In this document: positions 24,401 to 37,200 of the stretch, piece after piece | Position numbering within the stretch: the first letter of the stretch is position 1 | How the letters are laid out: each line of letters begins with the position of its first letter | NCBI GenBank assembly: GCA_025531455.1 | Contig: JAMYHL010000036.1 | Span: forward strand, 186,001 to 250,000 | Reading direction: 5' to 3' | DNA: 64,000 bases | Origin: Apiotrichum sp. Y4204 | Lineage: Eukaryota > Basidiomycota > Tremellomycetes > Trichosporonales > Trichosporonaceae | Notes under the pieces: generated by a model | Database searches by the model: none | What the model was told of the DNA's origin: nothing | The model's input: only the letters and a program-made list of their open reading frames with translations | Position numbers and translations under genes: made by a program

Positions 24401-26908
24401 CGCTCGAGCTCGAATCGGAGGCACCGTCAAAGGCCAACTCTATTCGTGAGGCCTCACCGTCGTCGACTGCCGTCGACCAAGTGGAAGACATTATTGAAAA
24501 CATCGATGGCGAAGAACATGACGCGCTCATTGCCAAAAAGGCTGTCGACGCTCAACGGGCGGCGGAGTCCAAGTCGGACAAGAAGCTGGTCAAGGAGGAG
24601 ACGACACTGCAGGGATCAGTCGGCTTCGCCACCTACGCCCTCTACTTCCGCTACATGGGGAGGATGCCCTTTTGGCTTCTGCTAACATTTGTTCTGCTTG
24701 GTACCCAAGCGCTGCAAGTGTTGACGAACACATGGGTCAAGGTGTGGGCTGAAGCTGCCAAACAATCACTCTGGGGCGAGGAGCGGAGCACCATGTTCTA
24801 TCTTCTAGTTTATGTCGCGATCTCGACCTTTTACCTCTTTGGCATCGCGGCACGGATGGCCCTCACATTTGTGGGATCGCTGCACGCGAGCTCGCGACTG
24901 TACAACAGAATGTTGAAGCGCATTCTCGGCGCCAAGTTGAGGTGAGGATAGAGATTTCAGTGGAAAGCTTACGGTAGATTCTTTGACTCGACTCCGTCTG
25001 GACGCATCATGAACCGTTTGTCCAAGGACATGTCGTCCATCGACCAGGAGGCTGCCGAGATTCTGGCCATCTTCACCAACTGTGTGCTTTCGTGCGCGGC
25101 CATCCTGGCAGTCGTGGCTTTCACTACACCGCCGTTCCTCTTTGCACTTGCGTTCATCATCCTGCTATACTGGGCCGTTGGAACACTGTACGTGACGACC
25201 AACCGCGAGATAAAGCGTATCGACTCGGTAACACGTTCTCCGCTGTTCGTGTCGTTTGCCGAAGCACTCGCCGGTATGTCCACTATCCGGGCCTACGGCG
25301 ATAGTGGAAGGTTCATTCGCAAACTTGTCACCGAGCTGGACACCAACACACGGTGCTTCTGGTACATGTGGCAGGCGAACCGGGTGCTCAACAACCTGTC
25401 AAATTTTGTTGGAATGTTTGTCACTCTGTCCGCCGCGGCTCTGGCGTTGAACGCGCCAGGTATGAGCGCTGGCGCCGCGGGCCTGTCGATCACGTACGCG
25501 CTCAGCTTCTCCGATTTTGTCCTCTGGGTCGTGCGCCTGTACGCCTCGGCGGAGATGACTATGAACAGCGTCGAGCGCGTGGGCGAATATCTCGAACTCC
25601 CCGTCGAGGAGGAAGATACCTCCAGGGGAACTGAGCCGCCGGCATACTGGCCGTCTCGAGAAGGCTCCGTTGTTGTGGAAAACCTTACGTGCGCGTACGC
25701 TCCCCATCTTGAACCGGTGTTGCGGGACGTCAGCTTCACAATTGGACCGCGTGAGAAGATTGGCATTTGTGGGAGAACAGGCTCGGGGAAGAGCACGCTG
25801 GCCCTGTCGTTCTTCCGCTTCCTGCACCAGTCGGGTGGGAAAATAGTGATTGACGGCCAAGACATTGGCAAGCTTACTCTCAACACATTGCGGTCAAGAC
25901 TGACCATCCTTCCTCAAGGTGAGTAAATAAGTAAACACCCAGCACAGCAATGTACGTCGCTGACAACATAGAGGCACAGCTCTTCTCCGGCACTATTCGA
26001 GACAACATGGATCCGTTCGACCAGCACGAGGATGAGGAGATCTGGGAGGCGCTCCAGCAGTGCGGACTGGCCAGTCGCACGCCTGGTGCCTCTCTCGCAG
26101 CGTCCCGTGCCGTTAGCCGTGTCGCTTCCTTGACCGATCTCGGTGACCCGGAAGAACGCGTGACGATCAGAAGTCTCAGTGAAGCTGTGGCTGTTGGTGG
26201 CAAGAACTTCAGTGAGCATCAGTGGACCAGAACAGTAGACGTTCGCTAATCATCCAGGCCAGGGCCAACGTCAGCTTCTTGCTCTTGCGCGAGGTCTGCT
26301 GAAATTGCGAACATCAAGCTTCCTCATCATGGACGAGTCGACAGCGAATCTTGATCACGCCACCGACGCTACCATCCAGAACGTCCTCCGTACAGCGCTC
26401 GGAGACACGCAGATGCTCGTCATTGCTCACCGGTTGATGACGGTTTGTGGTCTAGACAAGTACGTATGACCGGCTTCCGTCGGGAGAGGGCTGAAAGGGG
26501 ACGGTGATTGCTCCTGCGTCGCATTGCCCGTCGGCCCAGTCCACCATTCGCATGAGATCTGTCTAAAGGTGAAATTGTGTCTGACAAACTCTCCAGGATT
26601 CTCGTGCTGGACCATGGGCGCGTGATAGAGTTCGGAACACCATGGGAACTGCTGCAAAACGAGGAGGGCTCATTCCGGGACCTGTGCCGGCAAAGCGGTG
26701 AAGAGGCCCAGCTTTTCGAGGTGAGTTGCGAACCGACGATGTTCCGTGACTACTTGTTCTGGTCTATCCATTTCAGTTTTATTTCTTTGTTCCCGGTGCC
26801 TCCAGTGAGGCGGTGAGAGCACAGCTGACCGTGACCCGTGACAGTGGAACATGCTGACAACCGCAGCTTGCAAAGTCTGTGCACCAGAAGAAGCAGAAGC
26901 GCGTTTGA
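21426..26908 (+). CDS. ABCC-subfamily (MRP-type) full ABC transporter
   Basis: Eleven exons (21426-21452, 21500-21576, 21611-22049, 22084-22593, 22629-23034, 23102-24941, 24978-25918, 25972-26211, 26258-26459, 26597-26720, 26867-26908) give 1615 residues. Order: N-terminal TMD0-like helices, TMD1, NBD1, linker, TMD2, NBD2. NBD1 has Walker A GPVGSGKST, signature CSGGQKARIALARA and Walker B ILDDVLSAVD, where Asp replaces the catalytic Glu. NBD2 has GRTGSGKST, SQGQRQLLALARG and LIMDESTANLD with the Glu, and the H-loop VIAHRL. This asymmetric pattern is typical of ABCC exporters of conjugates or metals at vacuole or plasma membrane. NBD2 carries a Ser/Ala-rich insert of about 45 residues before its signature. 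Exon 1 ends AAG|GCAAGT, a GC donor. Substrate is unknown. Confidence 0.93.
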
Positions 26909-27454
26909 GAAGGCCGGCACCCCTTGAAAGGTACCCAGGGCGTGCGGTGCGTCCAGCCACGGCCGGCTTCTGGTCTGAGGAACAGGAACCGGGCCGCACC
27001 GGGGCGCGCGGGCCGACACGCCCCCAAATCTCATTGTCGTAGCCATAGCCACGCCGCGAAGGATAATTAGCATGCAACGGGGTAAAGTATCCGTGTTCCT
27101 AGATTAATCGTTTGGAACACAAACAAAACCTTCTCAGTTTTGTCCTTGTGTGCTTTGCCATAGTGCCGTAGCGCTCGATCACTCAATGGGAGAGTTGGAT
27201 TCCAGGGGGCGATTGGGTTGTCCCGAGCCGCGAAGCACAACCCAGTCCGTGTTGGGAACCACGTTTGGGTTCAGCGTGAGCGTCGCGAGGCCGCGCGGAC
27301 CTGGAACTGAGCATAACGGGTAGATCTGCAGATCCCCTCACGTTCACATGACTGTGAAGTATTCGCGATTTTTCCAGATACACCGCTCGCGCAAGAGAAC
27401 GTCATTCGTGGAGAGTCGAGCTTGGCCGTGATGGGTTGTGTGAAGAGTCAGTCT

Positions 27455-28350
27455 GATCAGTTGGGCGAGAGCTTCAGTCGGTCTTTTGCTCGATTGGGAG
27501 CCTGACTTCTAGGAGTGTCAGCATTGTCAAAAATAGAGCCAGTGCTGTCCACTGCTGCTGTCACAATCGTTATATGGCAACGCCGTAACGACAGGAGCTT
27601 ACTATCAGAACGTCAACCAAGCGCTCTGAGCTCTAAGAACGTTGAGCGATCAGTCGTGTGATTAGTTGGGTGACAGCTTCGGTCGGTCGTTCCTTCAATC
27701 GAGTGCAGGCCTTTTCCTACTGTAAGAATGGCAGCATGGTCGAGAATAAAGGCATGTTTGTCATCTGCTGCGTTTCGCTGGCCCATCGGACGAGCAGCAA
27801 CGAGCGTCTCGTGCCAACAGGCCCTTGCGTCCCGACTCTCCGGGGAGTATGCTCTCAGCGCCCTCCGGTTCTCCTATGTACGAGACTTGGGTCTTCTGAG
27901 AGTTGGCTCCCTGAGCTTGCACTTCCCTCACGGGTTTTGGCTTCATCCGGACCACTCGGAATCCAGGCATGGGCACAGCAGTCTCCGCCGGGGAGTCACT
28001 TGCGGACGGCGGCGTTCAACGCTTTCAGGCTCCTTGTAGGATCAGTCGTGTGAGAGCTTCAGTCGGTCGTTTGCTAAATCAACTGAGACTTGGCTTACAT
28101 GTAAGAGTATCATTTCTAGGGCGGCAAACTGCTGCGTTTTGCTGGCTCATTGGACGAGATATACAGTAACAAGCGTTTCCATGATCGGTCGTGTGATCAG
28201 TTTGTGTGAGGCCTTCGGTCGGCTGTTTGCTCTATCAATTGGAAGACGAGCTCTAGGAGCGACAGCATGTTTAAGAATGGAGCGAAGTCTGCCAATTCCT
28301 CCGTTTTACCGGACCACCGGCTGAGTCGCAGTAGGCGTCTCCAGGCCACG
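27455..28350. repeat. Four diverged direct repeat copies
   Basis: Copies begin near 27455, 27648, 28040 and 28183. Each has a GATCAGTCGTGTG-like start, then AGCTTCAGTCGGTCGTTTGCT, and in copies 2-4 a later shared block around CTGCTGCGTTT.GCTGG.CCAT. Spacing is about 195, 390 (twice 195) and 145 bp, as expected for an old tandem array with one lost or interrupted copy. Copies differ at many positions. Confidence 0.75.
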
Positions 28351-28436
28351 CTCCGAGACACGAAGCAGGTGGGCAGCTCAGAGATCGAATAACATAAGAA
28401 ACGATCTAAGACTCACTACCACCTGATAGTACAGTA

Positions 28437-28590
28437 AGCCCACCAGGATCGTACTGAATGTGAGACAGCATGCCGAAGCGCCCCGGCTGTCCACAGAAAT
28501 GTAGGAGAGGTCCCCAGGTCCAGCTCACCAGGATCGCGGTGAATGTGAGACAGTATTCCGAGCCGCTCCACCCGTCCACAACGATGTAAG
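28437..28590. repeat. Two-copy direct repeat, period 85 bp
   Basis: Copies at 28437-28506 and 28522-28590 share AGC.CACCAGGATCG, TGAATGTGAGACAG and TCCACA.AAATGTA-like blocks with about 75-80 % identity by eye. Confidence 0.75.
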
Positions 28591-31500
28591 TGGTGTCGAG
28601 GAACGACGCGGCACGGTTCACCGAACCGCCGGGCGCTTATATTGTTGATATTCCGCCCACCGATGGAATGAAAGAACCCTTCAATCGTTCGTAAAATAGG
28701 AAATAGGGCAGTGTTCAAGAACGCCATCTCTCGAGGACCTGTCTCGGAACTCATGTCTCCTGTGGTCGTTAGATATATGGACGGAAGCCGACTGACTTCC
28801 ATCATTCGCCGTGGTTGTCCCTTTGTTTTTTGTTTGCCGCTCCACCTCTCCGCTGCGAATCACAAGGCAGAGCACAGCGACCACTGTCCTCTTGTTAGCT
28901 TGAATTTTGCCATTCTGCTGAAGTACCAAAGGCTTGGCACTTTCCAGGATGGTTGCGCGATTGAAGGCTGGATGTTTGGGTGATGAGCTCCATCCGTCCG
29001 ACCAAGTTGGACCCTCTCTACCTGTAGCTCCTAAGCCTGCGAGCTCGAGGAATACATTAATGAAGCCTGGCAGGTTTTAGCCTTGTGCCCACTCTGTCGA
29101 GAGGTCTCCTGTTCTTGATAGTCTGCGAGACGCCTCGTTAGACCCCGATCGTGATCTGTCAGGCTTGTCGAAATGAGCCGATGACCCCAAGACCTGCCGC
29201 TAGTGCTAAGTGAGACAGATGGTATGGATAATCCGGGCTGGGCGGTTATTATTTTATGTCAAAGATGTTCATTTGCAGACGATATCACACTCACACAGCG
29301 GCGGTCGCTGGCCGCAGTTGTCGAGGGGCCAGATCGCCGACTTTGATCTGTGACGTCTGTTAAAATGGACCGGATGGCTGCAGCAAGTCAGACTATCCTT
29401 GTAAGCCATGTTGGGAGGGTTTTGTTCAGTAACAAGATGGACAATGAAGGCGGTATTGCACTCATTCCACGACGATTGCTGGTCGCAGCTGTCGAGAGGC
29501 CTGGTTTTAATGGTCTGCTCGAACTCTCGTCAACCGCGGGTTTTGATCTGTCGAGTTTCTCAAAATTGACGAGCGAGTTGCAACCCCAAAAGGATGTCTG
29601 GGAACAAGACACAGAGTGTGTCCAAGTCGTGCTGGGCGTTCACTGTCCATTTGAAAGGTGTCCATTCGAACGACAATACTCGCCCACTGGCTGACGTGTT
29701 TTGCCACCCCCCCTCCCCGATCCCTCGTATCTTCCCACACCCGCAGCCCGTGATCGCTGTCGATGGGTTTGCCGCGTAGTCAGCGTCAGTAGTGCGAATT
29801 TTAGTCCTCAGCATGCACAGCACCTTCTCGCATGCAAGCATCTCGTTGTCTTTTTGCAGTGGTTAGTTTCTTTTCGCGTGCGAAGCGGGGGTTGTTGCGT
29901 TGTTTTTCGGGTCGCAGACTTTTCGGTGACTTTTTTACGTTCTTTTTTTCTAGTATTTTTTCTTTTTTACGGGCTAGAACACAAACCCGGCCCCATTTTT
30001 CCTTTTTTGCAACCCCACCTCTCCATCGTCCACACAGAAGCTAGGTTCTTCCCCAGAAGTATCGACACAATGACCATGTACTGCTTAATGCCCGTAATTT
30101 GTGCATGGCCCGTGGACGTCCAGACTCGGCGAAAGCGAGAACAATAGCCTTCAGCAAGAGGAACGAGGAACGTATGGGGAAGGCTGCGTACGTCCGATCC
30201 GACTGGATTTTCGCCCGAGAGACTGATCGGAGCACTCTAATGCCACTTGACTTGTCGTCTCCTAAAATGCTAGCAGCATAGTTATTATAATTCTTATGCT
30301 GTAGCGTTGCCCGCCACACGCACTGGCTGCCACCACCTTGCTTTTAATCGACAGCAACGTCGACATACATTCCGACGGCGGAGATGGGTCGTCTCGTCCG
30401 CTCTAAAGCAGACGGAAGAGAGAGTTCATTTGTAATTATCGACGGGATGGATGTTACCGAGCTGCTCGCTTCAGGCGACGCCGACGAGGTCCGTTACCGT
30501 ACCCCACTCCTCGGAATAGCCGGGTGCGCTGTACGACGCCGATCATCATCTGTCGCTGTGACTTTACTAGTGGCAGTTCATGATGTGCACAAGTGTGGCA
30601 CCTCGTTTGTGGCCTCTTCCCCCATTGGCCTTTCCCAGATCCCTTGGATCGAAGACCCACGACGAGCACTCGTGGGCAGTCAGGAGCTCGGAGCCCAAAT
30701 GCCTTTTGAAGGGGCAGGGACGATGTCACGACATGTCACGAGGAACAACGACCGGTGAGTCTGATTTTCCTGAATGCTCTGCAAGATGCGGTGTGCACGT
30801 TGCAAAGATGTCTGTGCCCTCTGTGATACGTGCTCCGTGACTCGGGTGATCGGCAGGGGCTGAAAGTGAAGGGGCAAGAGAAACAAAGTGAAACCGGTGC
30901 AAGACGATCCGCTGTGTCTGTTGTCCGGCATCTGCGGCAGTATCACATCCCCCATCCGAGGCCCTCCAAGCTTGGCACATTGTCACCTCCAGGTAGAGAG
31001 AGCGAGCGAGGAGAAGCAGAAAAAAATAAAAAAAATAAAACGACGTCTCTCCGCGAGTTTAGGTGTAGGATACAAACGCACAACTAGGTTCCCTGTATCC
31101 ATGTAACGGTGTCGGCAAGGGATATGGAAGATGTTCGTAAGACACGACATGTTTCCGAGGTATATGTCCGATCTGGCGATCTCATATACGGACAGTTTAC
31201 TTGGATACTGGGTCAGATCGTGTACGTGTGCGCTCACCTTTACGACGAGTGGGTCCACTGTTTTCGGAGGATGTCATACACGGTTTGAATAAGGACATCA
31301 GAGTCGCACCGAGACTTGGGTTAGTCGTGGCCGATCCCATGTTGCACAGCACACAGGTAACGTTTGGGTCTTCGCAAGATTCATCTGGCGACTTCGCGAC
31401 AGTTCCTGGTACACGTTATTCGGGGTGAACGCCGGCCGACAACTGTAAATATGGGAATCGGCAATAACCTCACCCATCACCACATCCGTTCTTTCGAAAA

Positions 31501-31764
31501 GGGGTACTGAAAAAAAGCCTATTTTTCATCCTTTTGCGCCACTGTTCTGCAGCGTGGAACAGCCCGTGCATAAATGTTGCATGCATATGTCTGTGGCGTT
31601 TGTTCGATCGCTGCGACCATGTGCCACCCATGGATTCCGTCCGGGTTTGAGTCACATGTGTAACAGGGAGCTACCATCCGTCCAGCACCGTGTGTGTCAA
31701 TTCGATCTGAGGGTCACTCCAAGAACACTGAGGTCTGACGCCACAAGCCTTCTGGTGGGTGTGC

Positions 31765-32103
31765 CTAGGAACGAGAACAATAGAACTTCACAGAGTCTAA
31801 TGCATGGATGCCGGCATAGTGTCCGCGTTTTGCATCCTCACTGCTCTCCCTTGCGGGCCTTGTGTTCCCCAAGCTCAAGGGCAGGGCAGCGTCTGGAGCC
31901 GCCACGGGGGTGACGCCATCTACCAGATCCTGGTGCAGCTCGAGTGCACCTTTCCCTGTGGGGGCTCCTGTCGGGGTTGTTGCCAGAGGTACGAACCAGT
32001 CCCAGAGGTCTGGAAGCTGCGAGGTAAGCTCCAGCCCCCCTCGATCCTCGATCACTCTGCCCTTGATATCCGTAACAATCTCTCGTACACTTGCAATTGC
32101 AGG
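31765..32103 (-). CDS. Possible exon of an unknown gene
   Basis: A minus-strand open frame of 112 residues follows a CCCTAG acceptor-like site and ends with a stop at 31765. Its composition is protein-like (AIASVREIVTDIKGR, LPDLWDWFVPLATTP). No homologous family was recognised. It could be a terminal exon, a decayed gene, or chance in GC-rich DNA. It lies about 0.7 kb downstream, on the same strand, of the tentative gene at 32825-33826, and might belong to it. Confidence 0.3.
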   Translation of the reverse strand, partial: PAIASVREIVTDIKGRVIEDRGGLELTSQLPDLWDWFVPLATTPTGAPTGKGALELHQDLVDGVTPVAAPDAALPLSLGNTRPARESSEDAKRGHYAGIHALDSVKFYCSRS

Positions 32104-32824
32104 CTAGGGCTCTGCCGTCGCCCTCAAGAAAAGCTCTCCCCTCGCCCTTAAACGCTGAACCCTGCTATACGTGTTGGACACCAAACCTAATGGCCATTGG
32201 GCACCCTGTTGATAGAATTAAAGAAACCATTCCACCTACGTGAAAGCGATGGAAGTGATCTGCATCAGTCGCGGAGTGGTGGAGCTTCCGCACTTGACCT
32301 CAGTCCGTGGGGATCCAGCTGCCGCTCTGTTCTTGCCGTGTTTATGCACCACTCAGACCCCGTGCGGATACCGTATGTTTTGTCTACAAGCTGCAATTAA
32401 AGTGTAAGGTGGATGTGGCCGTTTCGCAGCATTCTTCGTCATGCACCATTCACGACTGCATGACGACATAATGGCGCTGCGCTTTACCAATCAATCTCAT
32501 ATAAATGACGAGTGTTCAGAGATGGTCGCAAGCAGCGAGCGTGTGCGCAACGGTATTGGCCAGCGCGCGCCATCTGGGTCATAGGTGGTATTGGCGCATT
32601 GGTGGACGCTTCCACAGAGTGGGTCTATCTGCCCTCACATGGATGCATGGATCCCAGGATCCCGTGTCCCTACAATCTACGATCTACAATCTACAATCCC
32701 CGGTATCCCACGATCCAGAGCATGCATACACGCGGCACTGTGCAGGGTCTGTCGGGCTCGTCGCCCCAGAATGCCCAGACTACAGGCACCATTTCCCACT
32801 CACGCAAGGTATCGCAAGCAAACT
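32104..32824. other. Non-coding stretch with short ATCTACA repeats
   Basis: No supported gene. At about 32670-32700 four near copies of TACAATC or CTACAATC occur in a row. Confidence 0.5.
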
Positions 32825-33826
32825 TTACTTGCGACGGGCACAGGGGTTCCGCACGCCCACCTTCTTTCTCGGGTCTCGGACCTCGGGCAAGGCGAGGTTC
32901 AGTGCCGGCAACCAGATGGCTAGAGACTGAGGGTGGCTAGTAAGTGATGAGCGGCGTCGGCGTCGTACATACCGCCACGTCTGTTCCTGCGTTCCTGCAT
33001 CGTCTCCAGTTCCTAGAACGAGCACCGCCTCCGTAAAACCCTTACCCCGCGTATGACGACATTCTCTCTTCTGGACCCGATCTTGTTGCAGCGGGTGCTT
33101 CGACTTTGTCGGGCCTGGTGATCTCTTCCATGTGCTCCACGTTTTCTTCAGGCTGCAGGTGGCAAGAAGAGAAAAAAGAACGAGACAAGCAAAACACACA
33201 GAAGTTACATTCACTTCACAATCCGGAAAGTAGTGCCTGTGTGCACTGCAATGCTACGACGCACGGGGAGAACTCTTCTGCTTTGGGGGATTTGTGCAGG
33301 GTAACTACCTCGCGCAAGGAGCCGAACGTGACTCAAATACAGGTCTTATCTTCTCGTTGTACATACGTCGCTGAGATCGATCTGGGAGAGCTGAAACTGG
33401 ATGTGCACAGACACCGCGAGACCCGCAATACCTGATCCTTCACCCCCAACCTTGTGCACTAAACTAGCAGGGGCCACGAGCGAGGGTCGCAAAAGCCCCA
33501 GAGGGCCAGAATGTGGGGTGAGGGGCTTGTTGCCGATAAGGATTAGGCTGCTCGGCATCTTAGACGCCATTCATTGTACGCAAACTTGCCAGCTCGTGCC
33601 GAGGGTGACGAGCCGAGCAAACTAGCCATGCTAGCCAACTAACAGGTCGACCACATACCGAGAGCGCCTTGTCTCGCGGAGGGCTAGTCCACACGTCCCG
33701 GTGGCGCATGGCGCGGGCAATATTAGCCGTAGTCGAGGGACCATCTGCAGGGTTCTGGTCAACAGTCCCCGTCCTGCCAGTCACACCAGTGGGACCTGTG
33801 CGGTCATTGTGGCCGCTATGCTTCAT
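32825..33826 (-). CDS. Tentative five-exon gene of unknown function
   Basis: Five minus-strand open segments (33826-33659, 33558-33367, 33152-33046, 33012-32973, 32926-32825) are each bordered by GT and AG sites and join in phase, giving about 202 residues. The donors are GTATGT, GTATGT, GTAAGG and GTATGT. The third segment follows a strong polypyrimidine tract and CTGCAG, and codes for an acidic PEENVEHMEEITRPDKVEAP stretch. No domain, signal peptide or membrane segment was recognised. The start ATG at 33826 is only the first Met in the open segment. Because splice-like sites are common by chance, the model may be wrong; it may also be a decaying gene in the repeat-rich region. Confidence 0.3.
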
Positions 33827-36800
33827 GCCTCATCATGCCCTAACCGCCGCGCGGCGCGGTTCGGGCTATATCCCCCCGAGCCCCGAGACATGTTGTCCCG
33901 AGAGCATCAGGTCCGACACCGGGCGTCCCCTCGGACCGCATGCCACTGCCGCGCCATGCCGCCACAAGGCCGCCACAGCGTGTCACGTCTTGTGGTCCCT
34001 GGCGTGCTGGGGCTGGTGGTGGGGAGTCGTGGAGTGCCGTCGATGACACGGTGGCTGCAGTTTCCTATTTCCTGATGGGGTTTAGGACTGACTTGCGGTT
34101 CCGGGTGATTCTTTTCAGGAAGCAGCGAGAAAGTGTAGAAATAGACTTCAAGACAATAGAAACGCGGCAACAAACCCTCCCCCGTTCATATCCTGATCCT
34201 GCGAGTCCTGCATCGAGAACCTCATGATCGAACATCCAGGCGCCACGCCAGGAGGCCCAGTTACACAACGCCCATCACTTGTGGACCACAGCCGCTCATC
34301 ACACGATCACGTTGTTGTTTGTTTTGAATTTTATTCTACTTTCCTGCGTGCAGCGTGACTCTCGTATCGCTCCTGTGCCACCAAGTTGTGCATTGCTCTT
34401 GGCTCGTAGCCTCTCTTAATACATGTCCTTGCCCGGTGTTGACGCAGATCCCGAGCTCACGGGATGTCTCCACGGCATCTTTGGATCGCCCGTCCCTGTT
34501 GCCGTCCGTGCCGCGCTCTTCTCGTGGCTCAGCTGCAACTGGAGAGTAGAACATTGGGACGATCGCCCCGTCGCCTCTCTTCCTGAGAACAGACCCAGAG
34601 AGAGAGAAATGGGAGAGATGGAGGAGCCCGAAGACCTCAGACGTTCTTCCCCTGGCCCTGTCCGAACGTGGCGGTGCTGACGTGCTTTGCACCCGCCACC
34701 TTGAGCACCCAAGGATAATATTGCACTGGATGAGATGCGAAAGAACAGTGGATATCGTGGTAGCTCGGGCTTTGGACTTCATGTCCGGTGGTATCTTGGT
34801 CTTGGGATCTTGAGAAGCCTGCGGACCAAGACTCCCGCCTCGGACTGCGCTGCAAGAACTCGCCCTCTGCGGGAAGGTTTCTGACACCCGCTACTGATCC
34901 TCTGACCACTGCGCAGGCACGATTGGGCGCTAGATCATGAACGAACTGGGGCTCATCGTCATCTCAAGACTTTCCTATGCGTCCTAGCCCATCATACGGC
35001 ATGGCGGTGAAGGGTAAAGGGTTCAAGACATCGCAGCCGAGGGTGTATGGTTATGAGCGGCAATAGTATGCCCATCCCTGTGGGCGTACCGATGTATCCT
35101 CGACGCGTATGCAATCTCTTTCTGCATCGATCCTAATCTCTGGCGCATGGAGAGATCACTGGATCTCCAGGACACAAACGACCACTTTTTTTTTACCTCT
35201 GCCGCCGAAATGAAGCGTCACTCAAACGTCGTCATTGCAGCGACAGACGGGTTGGCAAGATGCCCATTTGGCGGGCTGTCCCATAATGTGATGCAAGGGC
35301 AAGGGGCTGGGCCGGACGTGTCGCGACGCTCATCGCATTGACGTATCGGAGTTTGACACTACGTACTTCGACACCGGTTCTCCCCTGTCCATGGGTGTAC
35401 ATACTCGATAGAGATCGTGTATGCAGCCAAGTCCAAGGTTGCGGTTTGTCTCAAGAGTGCACTGCATTTACGTGGATATCCAGTTGCACCCTTCTGTTTC
35501 GACGCGCGATGTGCAGTCGCAGTGTTGCAGTAGTAATACTGTAATACCCACAAGCCCACAAAACGGAGAGTAAAACGACGTAAGGGCCGTCACAGTCGGA
35601 ACAGAACAGTCTCCAGTAGAGATCCTCGAGATCCAGTATCAGGCCCGGCTCCTTCATGTTCGGCCTCTCTCCATCCTTCCGGCCCTTGTGACTGGTGCCG
35701 TCTTCCCTGCCCCTCGTGCTCTCGGCACTCACCTCCACACAGCCACCCCCCACCCCCGGTGTGGCTGCCCCTCCCGCTGCGGTCCCGTCCCTGGTTCCTT
35801 GAGAGCGTTCCCGCACCCTATCCCAACACTGTCTGTCCTTCTGGCATCCCCATCTTGGCTCTGCGAGTGAACCTGGGTCCCATCCCTGCTACCTCCTCTG
35901 CTCCCAAGCTGTGGTCACGATCCGATCCTATCAGTGAGATACACCAAGGTAATGTGATGCCCCAAGGCAGGCTGGTGGCCCCTTTCCGCCCCTGCACTAT
36001 CAGCTGGCCAACAGAAAGCGTGTGCGCTGATGTTGAGGCTGATCTCTCCGCGGTGTGCGCAGGTCGCATTGATTCCAAGATCCTCCGGCATCAGCATGGC
36101 GGCGATGTATGCACATTTCGAGTGCACATCCATGCAGGGGGGGTTGAGGGAAACAGGGACGAGGGATCACGGGAAAAGTACAGGAGGATGCCGGAAGAGC
36201 GCACAGCAAAGTTGTTTGAGACGCATGTTGGGAGCTGTGGAGATTGCTTGACCCCCAATCTAGGTACCTCCAATGATCCGACCCACAACATAAACATTAC
36301 CCACCAAGGGATCCCAAGGGGATGACATCGGCTCAGGAAACGGGGGGGGGAGGGGGCCAGACGGCGACCGCGGCACCACAGCCGAGCCTCCTTCCTGCTG
36401 TTGGTGGGCCCTGGGGCCCGGTTGCCCGCTGCTGTGGCCCACAAGAACAAGGCCTGAGCCTGTTCTGAATAATCCCAGAGCCAAATCGCAAACAAACCCA
36501 GAAGATCACGCGCTCACCCTTCGTCCCTGGGGGAGATCACCAGAAGCAGGGTAACGAGTAAAGGTGGCAGCAGGGGTGGAAGAACGCAATCCGGCGGGCC
36601 TAGGAGGGAACAAGAACAAAAAACTGGGTGGACGTGCGGCACCACCCGCGCGCCACAAGCTTTAATAAACTGCAAGAGTGGGAATAGAGAAGGAGAGCAG
36701 AGGAGGAGAGGGAGTGCGCGCACCTCATCCGGTGGTGGCCACAGCACCCGCTCCTGGTTATCGTCCCCCCCCCCTCTCCGCTCTGCCTCCGGACCGGGCC

Positions 36801-37200
36801 CGGCGCGCTCCTGTCTTCGCAGTCTCCCCCTCCTTGGCCATCTCTTGCGCGCTCATCCACACCCACACGCTTCCCTTGCTCTCGCGCTCACTTGCTCGTG
36901 CTCTTTTCTCCAGCCGCCCCAGACCTGAGGAAGTGCGGGGTGGAATCAAGCAACACAGGGTAGGGACCAAATGCTCAAGGTCCCAAGGACGCAGAGCCTT
37001 CATTCTGTGCAGGTGCAGGCGACTGGAGAGACTACTAAAAGTCAATGCCGGTCGGCGGCAGCGGCGAAGCGCGCTACTGGACTGGGTGTACGAGGTGCGT
37101 ACGGCGTGCACGAGCTGCATGAGCGAGTCGGCCGGAGTGGGTATTCATCATTCATTCACTGGGACCTGAGCTAGGAGGGCCGAACGGCGAAAGGGGTCGG
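33827..37200. other. Gene-poor region, right part
   Basis: No convincing gene. Several GC-rich overlapping open frames (for example 34336-34887 minus and 34423-34680 plus) lack splice context or recognisable motifs. A G9 tract lies near 36341, and pyrimidine-rich blocks begin at about 36760. Confidence 0.5.

Larger units (their letters stand above)
26909..31764. other. Gene-poor region with decayed repeats
   Basis: 4.9 kb without a convincing coding region. GC drops and stop codons are frequent. Two families of diverged direct repeats are visible (27455-28350 and 28437-28590), plus weaker similarity between about 29300-29345 and 29463-29545. T-rich tracts lie at 29929-30015. An open frame at 30384-30758 (+) was not accepted as a gene. 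Confidence 0.6.

Noticed and set aside
27455..28350. CRISPR-like or transposon terminal repeats
   Set aside because: Units are long, diverged and directly repeated without spacers, inverted ends, target duplications or a transposase frame.
30384..30758. Plus-strand 124-codon open frame beginning MGRLVRSKADGRE
   Set aside because: Short protein-like beginning only; the GTGAGT after it has no phase-matching acceptor and no family was recognised.
34336..34887. Minus-strand 183-codon open frame
   Set aside because: Overlapping open frames on both strands, no motif and no splice context; likely chance in GC-rich DNA.
35759..36325. Plus-strand 188-codon open frame in the gene-poor island
   Set aside because: Composition unlike neighbouring genes and no recognisable domain.
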